This document shows positions 1 through 10,631 of a stretch of DNA of 64,000 nt, piece by piece. The notes below the pieces were generated by a model that did not search any database, was not told the DNA's origin, and saw nothing but the letters and a program-made list of their open reading frames with translations. How positions within the stretch are numbered: position 1 is the stretch's first letter; each line of letters begins with the position of its first letter. Made by a program: the position numbers and the translations under genes. This DNA comes from Meghimatium bilineatum (Eukaryota > Mollusca > Gastropoda > Stylommatophora > Philomycidae): the NCBI GenBank assembly GCA_034231615.1, contig CM067309.1:26497661-26561660 (forward strand). The letters run 5' to 3'.

Positions 1-235
1 AAGAGTCATCATCATCATCAGTCATTTTTTCGTGCCTTTTCCCATATGGCGTTGAAAATGTCTGCCCGATCCATTGCTCCACAAACAGCCATAGTAGCAG
101 CATGTGCAGCCAACCTATCTGTTCTGTCATTACCCTGGACTCCTGCATGTCCCGGCAAAAATAAAAGTCACTTTATGCACACAGGAATTCTTCACTGCAC
201 CCAGCCACCATTCCCGAATGCACTGTACTAAGGGT
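1..235 (-). mobile_element. LINE family B fragment, RNase H region
   Basis: Read on the minus strand this is the RNase H end of a family B LINE. It shows a degenerate VTFIF..GT stretch (for VPGH), a GND.TDRLAAHAA block (for GNERADQLA) and GAMDRADI. The same order occurs in the better preserved copy at 30090-30200. A GAT-rich tract lies at the window edge, so the copy may continue outside. Several stops and frame breaks make it non-coding. Confidence 0.75.
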
Positions 236-376
236 TAAGTAACATTTTCTCTTTTTTTTCTGAAGTAACATTATCTATCATTTTTACCTGTAATAACATT
301 ATTTCATCATTTTTTAAAATTATTATCCTATCAGTTTCTGATAGGTTTCTCAAACAAGTTTCTGATTTCTAAATTC

Positions 377-505
377 CTGCAGAAGATGGATGTATCGAAC
401 CATTGGCGCAAATAAAATGGCAACTCAAAGCATTTCCATTTTTTTGGACAATCTAGTAGGACCATTATCCTGCTACAAGAAAAATCCAGCAAGAATTTGA
501 AAATC
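377..505 (+). mobile_element. GAA-SINE copy (diverged)
   Basis: This is a diverged copy of the ~159-bp repeat best defined at 7044-7202. Shared blocks in order are GAAGATGGATGT, ATTGGCGCAAATAAAATGGC, GCATTTCCATT, CTAGTAGGACCATT and CCTGCTACAAGA. The copy decays toward its 3' end and has no clear target duplication. Confidence 0.65.
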
Positions 506-597
506 TTTCTTTTCTTTCATTCTTTTCGCTTTATACCCCTTTGTGCCTTGCAGGTCAGTGTTAGAAGAGTTCTCTGGAGATGGCTTTTTTGTGTGCT

Positions 598-1120
598 TCA
601 TATATGTTTGTTTTCATTGACTCTTTTATTTCTGTAATCCATTGTTTGCAAGGTCTGCACCTGGCTTTGTATCCATCTTGTCTGTAAAGTAATGCTTTTT
701 GAGGGGCATTGTCTGATGGTAGTCTGGAAGCATGCAAAAAACCACTTAATCTGTTGTCTTCTGATGTAATACAGGATTGGCATTGTGTTTGTTAGTCTGA
801 TGTTTTCGTTCCTGATTCTGTCTCTTATTATTACTCTGAGGATTCTACATAGACAAGTCATTTCTGTTGTAACATGTTTTCCTTTAGATTCTGTTCTTAG
901 TGTCCACTTCTGACATTGGTAGCATAGTGATGGTATGATGATCATTTTATATAAGTGCATTTTTGGTATTCAAGCTCACATATTTGTTTTTGAAAATAGG
1001 AGATATCTGCTCCAAGATCCGGTATGCTATGTTGCATCTATGTTGGATTTCTTTAGTGTTTTTCCCATTCTATGATATGATGCTTCTAAGATAGGTGAAT
1101 TCTTTCACCTGTTTAAGTTT
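598..1120 (-). pseudogene. LINE family E reverse transcriptase, C-terminal part
   Basis: On the minus strand an interrupted frame reads VKEFTYLRSII, then KNTKEIQHRCNIAYRILEQ, then a 120-residue open part with VTTEMTCLCRILRV, RDRIRNENIR and RRQQIKWF. This is the C-terminal region after the RT domain in many LINEs. A related copy lies on the plus strand at 60900-61610. There is no RT active site here, so this is a 5'-truncated relic. Confidence 0.75.
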
Positions 1121-1238
1121 GAGAATGAAATACTAAAAATGAATGTAAGCCTTGCTTCCAATGTAAAACTTAACTCCAGCATTTGCTTACTGACTGTTTA
1201 CTATTACAAATGATCATGTCCAAAGATGTCAAACTTAC

Positions 1239-1345
1239 GTAAGGGGAAGATCTGTTGCATTGTCATTATCTCTCAAAATCACAGTAGCAATAGTAACACC
1301 AGAGAAGCCAAGACTTGAAGCAGAAACAGCACAGGTAATGGTTAT
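1239..1345 (-). CDS. Candidate internal exon of an unidentified host gene
   Basis: On the minus strand a 107-bp open stretch begins after a splice acceptor (TTCATTATATTTAG) and ends at the consensus donor GTAAGT. It starts in phase 0, codes for 35 residues (ITITCAVSASSLGF.. ..ATVILRDNDNATDLPL) and leaves two bases of the next codon. The exon at 7374-7531 on the same strand ends in phase 0, so the two join in frame across an intron of about 6 kb filled with LINE and SINE fragments. The peptide looks like an extracellular beta-rich segment, but I do not recognise the family. It is too short to be certain. Confidence 0.5.
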
Positions 1346-1448
1346 CTAAATATAATGAAATGCTGTTACAAGAATAATATATCACTATGGTTCTATTTAA
1401 CTATTCACTGATGGTATAATAGTTATTCATATTGTGATAGCCCTTCAA

Positions 1449-1548
1449 GTAGTCAACAGCTTCATTCAGACGTACATTCATATGAGAAACTAGTCAACAA
1501 CTTCATTTAGACATACATTTACATGACAAACTAGTCAACAGCTTCATT
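1449..1548. repeat. 41-bp minisatellite, about 2.4 units
   Basis: Direct repeats of about 41 bp with the core ACTAGTCAACAGCTTCATT followed by AGACATACATT and CATGA. The same unit recurs at 5893-6010. The array ends where the next element begins (GGTTGGTTG). Confidence 0.75.
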
Positions 1549-1625
1549 GGTTGGTTGTTGATCCAGCGGTCTATGGGCACATACCCTTTGATCCAAAACC
1601 ATTGTGTGATATATGCTTGTTTTTG
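1549..1625 (-). mobile_element. 3' end of a (CAAC)n-tailed retroposon
   Basis: The minus strand carries GCCCATAGACCGCTGGATCA followed by ACAACCAACC, matching the last ~55 bp of the complete 601-bp element at 9651-10251. The sequence further from the tail (up to about 1855) does not obviously match that element. It may belong to a relative that shares only the 3' end. Confidence 0.55.
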
Positions 1626-1859
1626 TGAGCTGTCGTTTTGTTCTATATAATGTGCTCAATTTATCTGGCCTTGGAGGGAGAAGCATTTTCCTGATGTCAT
1701 CCAGGGCTGGAATTTAAAAAAGATGGTGGTCAACAGTTTCATAGGGATGAGTGCACAGTTAGCACCCTGGAGTGTGTTGCGGTTGCATTCTGTTCAGGTG
1801 ATTGCTAAGCTGTACAGGTAAGCAAACTTGGCACAACATCATCATATTCGCACAAGACG

Positions 1860-3526
1860 TGTTCGAATGTTTTGATGCACGAATAGACGTGCGTGGCTGC
1901 AATAGACCTGGAAGACACTTACAACAGAGTGCCCTGATGAAAATGATGCTGTAGCTCCAAGTAAGTCCTTTTATAGACAGGTGCATTGTTTGTGATCATT
2001 TTTCAGAGACAGGTGGTTCTTAAGTGTGGGGTTGGTCATTGGCACCAACAGTCATAAGCCCAGGACTACCACAAGTGTCACCTCTGCCCCCAGTATTATT
2101 TAATGTGTATACAGTTCAAATTACAAGCTGTCAGATTGCAGGACCAGGGAGATTTATTTCCTATGCTGATGACATCTTGGTATATAGGCAGACCAGAGAT
2201 AGAGAAACAAGCGCCAGGAATTTGAAGAGGGAGCTTGATCGTATAAGGGAGTGGTGCAGTGATTCTAGAGCTTTTGTTAATTCATCAAAGGCATTGATAA
2301 CATGGTTTTCCCAGAATAATCACACAGTAAATATGTCCACGCCGTCAGCTACCTTGAGCAGGGATGTCCTCGAGAGAACCAGCACACAATGAAGTACTTG
2401 GAGGTTATGTTGGACCCAAGTCTGAGTTTAAAAGATCATGTTGACCACATCATTGTAAAGGCTTATAAAGGTCTTGCGGCGATGAAAGTTATAGCTGCTG
2501 CTCAGTGTGAAAAGAGGTTGCTATTTCTGCTGTATAAGGGATTGGTGGTGGTGGTGGTGGTAAAGTATGTGCTGGATATTCTAACTCAAACAGAATGATT
2601 AGATAGAACCTATAATGAGGCAATGCAAATCATACTGGGGTGTACGAGAGATATGTTGGCACAGGCTATGTGATTCTTACTAGATTGCCCAACTGCAGAG
2701 CAAAGAATACATTTGTGCAGGGCCCTACCTACAAATCACCGTTGATAAAGAGCACCCTCTACACCCTGAAATTCTCAAAGTGAAAGGCAGTTGACTTAAG
2801 AGAGGAAAGTCGTCGATGGGGCGTGTGTAGGACATTATACAAAGTGTGTGCAGGTTGGAGGATGTGCTGCCTGGTGAGGAATGGAGTTGGGCACCCATAG
2901 AGTGTCAGACAGCGTTCAAAGTATTAATAACACTCAATATAGAATGCAAGGAATGGTGTCCAACAGTCATGGAGTCAGAGGTGCAGGCTCTGATCTGCAA
3001 GAATTCCAGGGAAGGTGATATGATTATATAAAAAGATGGGTCGGTTGTGAGATGTATCAGGAGTGCCTGGGTCTTCATGGCTCAAAGGTGGGGGAACACC
3101 ATCAAAGAAGAATATGGTGCTTTCTCTCAGAAGACAAGAAGCATGACAATGGAGATATTAACAGTAACCAAAGCTTTGAAAAGGGTGTGCTTGCAGATTG
3201 TGACGCATGCAATGTGTGACTCGATGAGCATAATTGTAAAAGTCAAGAAATAGTAGCTGAATGCTTTGAAGAATTCCTGTGTGCGGAAAGTGACTTTAAT
3301 TTTTGTGCCGGGACATGCAGGATTCTAGGATATTGAGAGAGCAGATATTTTGGCTGCACACGTGTGGTGTCACTAAAAAGAAGCGATTTCATGGGCAAGA
3401 AAGAATGATGGTCAATCAATGGCATACTGGGACTATCAATCAATGTGTAATGGAGGATACATTCAAGGAGAGATCTTGTGGACTTGTCAGGAGTGCAGTG
3501 ATGCTGATCCAATGACTAACTAACTA
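1860..3526 (+). pseudogene. LINE family B, RT and RNase H relic
   Basis: Frames with stops and shifts contain RT motif A as VAAIDLEDTYNRV (~1885), then PTVISPGLPQVSPLPPVLFN, then the active-site block FISYADDILVY (~2157), thumb-like sequence, and a degenerate RNase H: KDGSVVRCIRSAW (for YTDGS), MTMEILTVTKAL and CDSMSIIVKV. The end is (ACTA)n, as in the other family B copies. It abuts the 3' end of a family C LINE running the other way. A (GGT)n slippage lies near 2545. It is 5'-truncated and non-functional. Confidence 0.85.
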
Positions 3527-5463
3527 GCATGATGATGTTCCTCCTTCGCAAGCAAAGATGAGCATGGCATGAAAAACAATAAAATGTGATGAACAAGTAG
3601 AAAAACAACAAAACATTTGTGATTGTCTAATTTGGTTTGTGAGTTCGTAGATGTCTGATGAGTCAGATTCATGCCAGGAAAGTTCTATTGAAGTGCTTAC
3701 AAGAGTTTAGAGGGTTTGGAGTAGGGGAGTTTTCAGATTTGTCCTTCCGCTTTCGTTGCTTGTAATTTGCCTACAGTGATCGGGGTGTGCCAAAATAAGC
3801 AAACAAGAGCTGTAGTCTCCCAGGAGCTAGGATCAATGCTGCAGTGCTTGAAAGAGTTTTTTAAGTGATCCTTGAAGCGCTTTTTCTGCCTGCCGCTTGA
3901 ACGTTTACCATCGCACATCTCCCCATAGAATAATCTCTTTGGAAGACGTTTGTCTGTCATACGGACGATGTGGCCAGTCCAGCGGAGTTGGGACCTAATC
4001 AGCAGGGCATGGATGCTTTGCATACAGGACTTTTGAAGGATTTCCGTTTCTGGTACACGATCCTGCCAACGTATCCCATGAGATTTCTTAGGCACCAAAG
4101 GTGAAAAGAGTTAAGCTGCAGAGCGTGTTTTGCATAGATAGTCCGGGATGACACAGCATAGAGCAGTGTTGGTAGAACCACTGCACGGTACACGTCCAAC
4201 TTAGTTAACAAACTGAGACCACACTTGATCCAAATGTTGGCACGAAGACTCCCGAATGCCGCACTGGCGCGAGCAATACGCAGGGCAACATCCTTGTCAA
4301 TTGTAGCAGTTTGCAATAGGGTGCTGCCGAGATATACAAACTTATTTGCAGTGTTGAATTTTTGTCCCTTTACTGTGATCACTGGCTCTGTGTAGGAGAC
4401 ACCTGGAGCTGGTTAATACATTACTAATGTCTTCGCTGTGCTGATGGTGAGACCGAACACATCACAGGCCAATGAAAAGAGGTCTATGCTGTCCTGCATG
4501 TCATTAAGACTGGTAGCGCTTAGTGCACAATCGACGGCAAACATGAGGTCGCAAACAATGTCCATCTTAGTTTTGGTCTTGGCCCTCAATCTACTAAGAT
4601 AAATCTACTCCATCAGCTTGCTAGCGAAAGCAAATTCCCGTACTGTTATTCCAGAAGGCATCATTTAACATGGCAGAGAACACCAGGTTGAAGAGCGTGG
4701 GAGCCAGGATGCAACCTTATTTGACACTGTTAGTTATTGGAAACGGGTTTGAGTGTGCGCAGTCATTTTGAACACAGGCTGTCAAACCATCATGGAACTG
4801 GTGAACCATGTTGGTGAATATTTCAGGACATTGAAATTTGGCCATAATCTTCCATAGTCCTTCGTGATTTACAGTGTCAAATGCCTTAGTTAAGTCGACA
4901 AATGTGGTGTAGAGACCAATGTTCTGTACGTGACACTTTTCCTGTAGTTGTCTGACAGTGAATATCATGTCAGCCGTACCTCTGCCCTGTCGGAAACCAC
5001 ATTGGCTCTCTGGAAGGAGACCTGTCTCAAAATGGACTTACAGTCTGGTTTACAGGACCCTAGCCAGAATATTGCCTGCTATAGAGAGCAGGGATATGCC
5101 TCGGTAGTTGTCACAAGCTAGGCGATTTCCTTTTCTCTTGTATAGATGTATGATGGAAGCATCCTTAAAGTCTTGTGGTATTGCTTTCAGGTTCCACATC
5201 GTCTGGAAGAGTTCTGTGAGTTTAGCAGTCATAAAAGGGCCACTGACGGCATAAACTTCGGCTGGAATCGAATCTGGACCTGGCGCTTTTCCTACAGACA
5301 AATTTGAGACTGTTTTCTCCACCTCCTCAAGACAAGCGGGCTCAGGTAACGAATGATTGATTGGTATTTGCATGATGCATTCAATCGCTGTGTCATTGAT
5401 GATGGAGGGGCAGTTTAGTACATTTTCAAAAAGTTAAGCCCAACGTATGAGAATTTCCTAGAA
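3527..5463 (-). pseudogene. LINE family C, reverse transcriptase relic with 3' UTR
   Basis: The minus strand encodes an RT without an RNase H domain. In order: GKAPGPDSIPAEVY, the finger block NYRGISLLSI, GFRQGRGTADMIF, motif A FVDLTKAFDTVN, motif C degraded to FAVDCAL (for FADD), VYLGSTLL, and the C-terminal LRWTGHIVRM, GKRSSGRQKKRFKD and SWE blocks. Stops and frame breaks separate the pieces. The 3' UTR (about 3527-3730) ends in (CAT)n on the coding strand and recurs at 7215-7330 and 19520-19660. The loss of the catalytic Asp pair confirms it is dead. Confidence 0.85.
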
Positions 5464-5880
5464 GCTGGAAAATGATACTCTGGTCTTTCCGACAAGAATT
5501 TTGATTTAAACTGTGTGCATGGCTGTTTTTGTATATCGTTGTTATTATTGTGCTCCCTTCTTTGCTAGTCTGTCTGCCTTGTCATTTCCAGGCGTGTTTG
5601 AGAATCCACTGCATAACAATGCTGATTTCATAAGATATAAGCAGTTGGTTGGCATGGTGATATATTTCAATTAGCTCAGGTTTACAATGTCATCACACTG
5701 TAATGCTTTAAGAGAGGACATATAATCTGTAAAAAAAATCATGTTTTGAACTTCTGATGAAAAGGCATCAAATATGGTCTTCAGGTTGTACAAGGCAACT
5801 TCTAGTGATGTTATTTCAGCTTCATAGTTAGAACATATCTCACCACATGCATCAACAACTCATCAGATGTTGTGTCTGGA
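5463..5880 (-). pseudogene. LINE family K RNase H relic
   Basis: On the minus strand an RNase H-like order is readable: SNYEAEITSLEVALYNL (Glu motif), FFTDYMSSLKALQ (Asp motif) and TPGNDKADRLAKKGA (final Asp motif). Stops interrupt it. No RT is joined to it, because family C begins directly at its 3' side. The family differs from A and B in its motif spellings. Confidence 0.6.
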
Positions 5881-5892
5881 TATTCTACATTT

Positions 5893-6010
5893 ATACATAC
5901 AATCACATGAGAAATTAGTCAAAAGTTTCATTTAGACATACAATCACATGAGGGAACTAGTTATCAGCTTCATTCAGATGGACATTCACATGGGAAAACT
6001 AGTCAACTGA
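5893..6010. repeat. 41-bp minisatellite, about 2.7 units
   Basis: Repeats of CTAGTCAAxxGxTTCATTxAGACATAC and ATCACATGAG, the same unit and orientation as at 1449-1548, 4.4 kb away. Confidence 0.75.
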
Positions 6011-6300
6011 AATGAATATTGCCAAAGACTTTCAATTCATTGGATGTTGCTGTTTTTTCTTCATTTGTTCTAAAATTCCTGCTGGCTAGAAGAATGTAGA
6101 ACAGAGAACACAATGTGTTGTGTCATGGTTTACAGTGTTGCTGCAATATTTGCATCTTTCAGGCTGGCACATTTGACTTTGAATGGCTCGGGGTCACTAT
6201 GACCTAGTGAACTTCAGCTCCTTATTTAGCTTCCCCTTATTACAAACATAGCATGTCACAGCTCTACCATTCTTTTATTCCCTTGTGGAACTCCTGTATG
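6011..6300 (-). pseudogene. Zinc-knuckle-like coding remnant
   Basis: The minus strand reads VTCYVCNKG and then CQPERCKYCSNTVNHDTTHC, a Cys/His spacing (C-x2-C-x5-H-x4-C) close to the zinc knuckles of retroelement gag or ORF1 proteins. Two stops lie between the parts. It may come from a LINE ORF1 or an LTR element; the identity is open. Confidence 0.3.
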
Positions 6301-6330
6301 AAAATACTGCTGGATGTTGGACATTTACGA

Positions 6331-7330
6331 GGATGTTGCCCTGCATATTGCTCGCACCAGTACAGCATTCTGTAGCCTTCGTGCCAATGTCTGGATCAGG
6401 CTTGGTCTCAGTTTGACAACAAAGTTTGAAGTCTATCCCGCAGTGGTTCTACCAACACTGCTGTATGCTGCATCATCCTGAACTGTCTATGCAAGACACG
6501 CTTGACAGCTCAACTCTTTCCACCTTCTGTGCCTAAGAAATCTCACAGGAGTATGTTGATATGATCAAATACCAGACACGGAAAGTCTTTAAAAAGTCCC
6601 ATATGCAAAGCATCCATGCCTTGTTGATTAGGTCCCAACTCCGCTGGATTGGCCATATCGTCTGTATGCCAGACAAGCACCTTCCAAAGAGATTGTTCTA
6701 TGGCGACCTGTTCATTGGTAAACGTTCAAGAGGAGTTCAGAAAAACAGCGCTTCAAGGATTACTTGAATAACTCCCTCAAACATTGTAGCATTGATCCCA
6801 GCCTCTGGGAGACCATGGCTCTTGATCACTCAGCTTGGCACACTCAGATCACTGCTGGCATCACAAAATTTGAACAGGAAAGAACACTGCTGGAAATCTA
6901 ATAGAGGCAAAAACGGAAGGAAAGATCTGAAAACATTCTTACTCTGGACCCTCTGTGTGCATACACACACAGCAACAGATCTTTCCTAGTATGAATCGGT
7001 ACTCCTTGGGTATCTACGAACTCACAAACCTAAACCAAAATAGCTGCTGAAGACGGATGTGTCTTCACTGCCACAAATAAAACGGCAACACAACGCATTT
7101 CCATTCTCTGGACTACATGGTGCTGGAAATATAGTAGGACCATGGTCCTGCTACAAGAGAAATTCAACAGGAGTTTGAGAATGTATGCTGAAGAAGAAGA
7201 AGAAACCAAAATAGACGAACACCAATGTTTGTGGATTTTTTTTCACTATTTTTCATCCTATATGTTTATTATTTTTCACGCTATGCTCATCTTTGCTTGT
7301 TTTGTGAGGAGGAATATCATCATCATTGCT
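6331..7330 (+). pseudogene. LINE family C, C-terminal fragment and 3' UTR
   Basis: The plus strand repeats the C-terminal blocks of family C (CSLRANVWIRLGLSL, VYPAVVLPTLLYA, LRWIGHIVCM, KRLFYGDL and GKRSRG) with several frame breaks. The matching 3' UTR follows (GGGTATCTACGAACTCACAAA, then GCTCATCTTTGC.. and ATCATCATC). The UTR is split by the SINE at 7044-7202. Confidence 0.8.
7032..7214 (+). mobile_element. GAA-SINE reference copy with 12-bp target duplication
   Basis: A 159-bp insertion (7044-7202) is flanked by the exact 12-bp direct repeat AAACCAAAATAG (7032-7043 and 7203-7214). It lies inside a family C 3' UTR whose uninterrupted form is seen at 3527-3665. It starts CTGCTGAAGACGGATG and ends TGAGAATGTATGCTGAAG followed by (GAA)n. 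I see no pol III A or B box and no coding frame, so it is SINE-like by size, target duplication and copy number rather than by a tRNA head. Other copies: 377-505, 44897-45037, 47180-47312, 62387-62532, 62886-63030, and perhaps 49858-49908. Confidence 0.8.
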
Positions 7331-7373
7331 GTTCTAAAAGCAAGCTGTATAGCTTTTTTATGAAAAGACTTAC

Positions 7374-7531
7374 ATTGTCAATCTTGGGCACAGTCTGTGA
7401 TCGGTTGTTTCCACTAAACACTAGAGCATACACAGGCAATATTTTTCCCTGAAGGTCACTGATTGAAAACACATAATCTTGTGTCATTGGTTGACCAGTT
7501 GGATCATAGACACCAATGAAAATCTTGCCCT
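7374..7531 (-). CDS. Candidate internal exon of an unidentified host gene
   Basis: A 158-bp minus-strand stretch has a good acceptor (TGATTTATTACAG) and the donor GTAAGT. After two bases completing a split codon it is open for 52 residues: GKIFIGVYDPTGQPMTQDYV.. ..LVFSGNNRSQTVPKIDN. It ends in phase 0, matching the phase-0 start of the exon at 1239-1345 on the same strand. Unlike the transposon relics around it, it has no stop or frame break. I do not recognise the protein; the composition suggests an extracellular beta-sandwich. Upstream exons would lie at higher coordinates; none is convincing in the window. Confidence 0.6.
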
Positions 7532-7904
7532 CTGTAATAAATCACATCATCAATTATATAGCTATGGTATATAACAGGAAGATGAGTTAAAGATATGCTA
7601 CATTTATCAGAGTGAACCTTGCTCAAATGATCACTTAATATCAATGGTTTCACAGTTTCATTGAATAAAAATTATTCACACATCAAGCAAAATGGCAATT
7701 GTTTATTATTGGAAGAAGCAATATGAATTTAACATACTCAGCATTGTACTGATGACACTTCTATTTGGGATTTTCTTCAGTCATGATTGAGGATATAAAT
7801 TATACAAATAACAGTATGGTTTACATTTTTTGCCAGATTGTCAGTCTTAATAAAAAAAATGCAACATGTGATATATCTTTTTCCAAGAATAATAACAAAC
7901 ACAT

Positions 7905-8070
7905 GTTTAAAGCTAGACCACATCTTCCTTGGAACAAACACATGTTGAAAGCTAGACCACTTCTTCCTTAGAATAAACACTGTTGAAAGCTAGACCACTT
8001 CTTCCTTGGACAATCGCATGTTGACAGCTAGACCACTTCTTCCTTGGAACAAACACGTTGAAAGCTAGAC
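7905..8070. repeat. 38-bp tandem repeat, left part
   Basis: About 4.5 units of roughly 36-39 bp with the core GTTGAAAGCTAGACCACTTC and TTCCTTGGAACAAACAC. The array continues at 10632-10722 beyond the hAT element, which is inserted within one unit. Confidence 0.85.
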
Positions 8071-8412
8071 TAGGTATGTCAAACATGCGGCCCTTTGCAA
8101 GCACGTGTACAGCCCGCACAAAGGATACTGCAATTGTCTCATTTAATGGCGAAAATTGCAGTTTTAATACTTTAAACTGGATGTATAAAACAAAAATCTG
8201 GAACGGTGCCACGTATCAGAAAATAATACAGCGATTTTAAGCTAGTAAGGGTTTTCTATCTATGAAAATTGGCAACATTGACCGGAAGTAGCAGACAGGT
8301 TGTTATTTCCATGTTAAATTTTAAAACAATAATAAATTGTATCTTGTGGAATCGTGCCGGTAATTATATTATTTGTTTTTATGAAGTATTGCATAAACTG
8401 ACACCATTTAAA

Positions 8413-10420
8413 ATGGCTACAGCACCTTCAGCTAAGAAAAGGACACTTGATGAAGAAAGGTGAATATTTCAAGAAAAATGGGAACTAAAGTATTTTTGTA
8501 CAATGTTAAATGGAAAGATACATTGTTTAGTATGTAATAACAGCATTGCCACGACAGAAGAGTACAACTTAAAAAGGTATTATGAAACCAACCATCAATC
8601 CTGTGATAAATATGAGGGCTTAATGTGTGTTTCACCACTCAAGGAATTGAAGGCTAACTTGATACAGCAACAGACATGTTTTACAAAAATAGATCAAGGC
8701 AATGTCGCAACTATTACTGAAAACTATGAACTTAGCCGAATGGTCGCCATGAGTGAGAAATCTTACAGTGAAGGAAACATTGTAAAGCATTGCCTTGTAA
8801 AAACGGCTGACATTGTGTCTCCACAGAAAGCACAGTTATTTAAGGATTTTCGTTAACCAGGAAGACTTTTGCTGGAGGGACTGATGAAATGGCAAATGAT
8901 TTGAAACAACAGTTGAAGGCTCCATCATCCAAATTTGAACATTTTTTATTCCTATTGATGAGACCGTTGACATCACTGGAATAGCACAGCTTGAAGTTTT
9001 TATTAGGACCTGTGACAGTGAATTTAATATTTATGAAGAACTGATTGAACTAATCCCAATATGACACTACAGCGAGCAAAGGCATCTTTGAAAAATTTGA
9101 GCAGATTCTGCATGACTATGATTTTGATTTGAGTAAACTTGTATGTTGATCTACTGACGGTTCTGCGAATATGGTTGGCAGACATAATGGTGATGCTGCT
9201 AAGTTGCGAACAAAAATTGAGAACTCGTATCTAGATTCATCATTTGCACATTTCCACTGTATTTTCACAATTTCACATCAGCAAAATTTGTGTTCAAAGA
9301 CTTTAAAATTGAATCATGTGCTTAGTGTGGTCACAAAAACAGTGAACTTTATCAAATGCAATGCTCTCAACCATTATGAATTCAGTCAGTTGTTAGAAGA
9401 CATGGATAGTCAGTTCACCGATGTTCCATTCTACACAGCAGTCCGTTAGTTGTCGTGTCACAAAGTGCTGAAAAGATTTTATTTCCTGAGACCAGAAATT
9501 ACTTTATTTTTGGAAATGAAAGGCAAAAACAATGATGAAATAAAAGATGAAAGTTGGATCCAGGATCTAGCGTTTGCTGTGGATCATGGCAATGTTCGGT
9601 TCCACCTACGTGTGTGAACAGATATTTTCTTTCATGAAATTAACAAAAACGAATGTGGTTGCGTATGTGGGTCTCACCAGACATACCACCCATGCAACAG
9701 AAAACCTTAGTGGATGACATGCCGTTATATTGAGGTTATCTTCTTAGAGAAGCTTCATGGCACATCATCTATACAATTATGCCTTTATTTTGTTGTTGAA
9801 ATGTGTTTCATGTTTACTTGAATATATATGTATGCACCCTCTGTTGTTGGGAGGGAGCCAGGGATGTACTGTGCAGTACTGGGGAGGAGGAAACTGACAG
9901 CACTGTTTTTTCTTATGGCTGAAACCCATCATAGAGGCACAGTGACTCAGGACGTGACAATCCTTTTGACTTGAACATATGGTTGCATGCCTGGAGCAAT
10001 AGAGAAGTTCGGCATAACCAGTAGTCAACTAGTGGCGAGGAATGAGCACAGTGAACCCTATCTTGGCTACAGTGGCTAGGAGCAGTGCATAGGTTGAAAC
10101 CTACCTTCCTGGAGGTGTGACAGTTATTCTCTGGCTCTGTCCAGGGGTGGGCCGAAAATCCAGACTTCCCAGCAATATAATGCCATTTAATGGCATTAGG
10201 TCAAAGAGCATGAGCCCATGGACCGCTGGATCAGCAACCAACCAACCAACCAAATTAACAAAAACTTCTTAGAGAACAAGGCTGACCGATGAACACTGAT
10301 CGGAACACAATCTGAACATGAAAGGTCAAAACTGCAAATACATTTCAGCCAGATATACGAAAAATTGTGATGAAAAAGAGGCATTAAACCTCAGGACAAA
10401 ATACTGATTAAAGAGTAAAA
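8413..10420 (+). pseudogene. hAT transposase, GTF2IRD2/ZBED-like, internally deleted
   Basis: Pieces in order: MATAPSAKKRTLDEER, a stop at 8461, a BED-type finger (CLVCNN.. ..LKRYYETNH, with Tyr where the first zinc His is expected), FTKIDQGNV.., KSYSEGNIVKHCL, the STDGSANMVGRHNG block, FHCIFTISHQQNLCSKTLK, TAVR followed by a stop where Trp is expected, LSCHKVLKRF, then a jump near 9580 to FGSTYVCEQIFSFMKLTKT. The last exon-like block resumes after the nested insertion with RTRLTDEH. The order matches the hAT transposase family that gave rise to GTF2IRD2. The jump removes part of the catalytic and helical region. It is non-functional. Confidence 0.8.
9637..10265 (+). mobile_element. 601-bp (CAAC)n-tailed retroposon with 14-bp target duplication
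   Basis: The element (9651-10251) is bounded by the exact 14-bp direct repeat AAATTAACAAAAAC (9637-9650 and 10252-10265) and ends in (CAAC)n. It splits the hAT transposase frame, which reads KLTKTS-RTRLTDEH once the insert is skipped. No coding frame is convincing. A perfect hairpin (AATGCCAT/ATGGCATT, 10179-10197) lies about 55 nt before the tail. The last ~55 bp match the minus strand at 1549-1625, and weakly 42905-42935 on the plus strand. It is probably a SINE or the truncated end of a larger LINE. Confidence 0.75.
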
Positions 10421-10631
10421 ATAATTGAATGTTCTTAAATAAATGTTGGATTACAATTTTTATATTTGGCATTGTGGGGCGTTAGCCTAAAAAGCTGTTG
10501 CAGTAGGTGTGCAAATTAATTAAATATAATTCAATAAGATTACAGTGTTTCTCAGATTTTTTGGTGTGGCCTGCCAGTATACTCAAAGTATCTTATGTGG
10601 CTCATGGTACTTTTTTAGTTTGACATGCCTA

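Noticed and set aside
3640-3680. Hammerhead ribozyme core (CTGATGAG near 3652)
   Set aside because: The companion GAAA core and the closing helices are missing at the required spacing.
9651-9720. Ribozyme at the 5' end of the (CAAC)n retroposon
   Set aside because: A bulged hairpin can be drawn, but the P1-P4 arrangement and the catalytic joiner of a delta-type fold are absent.
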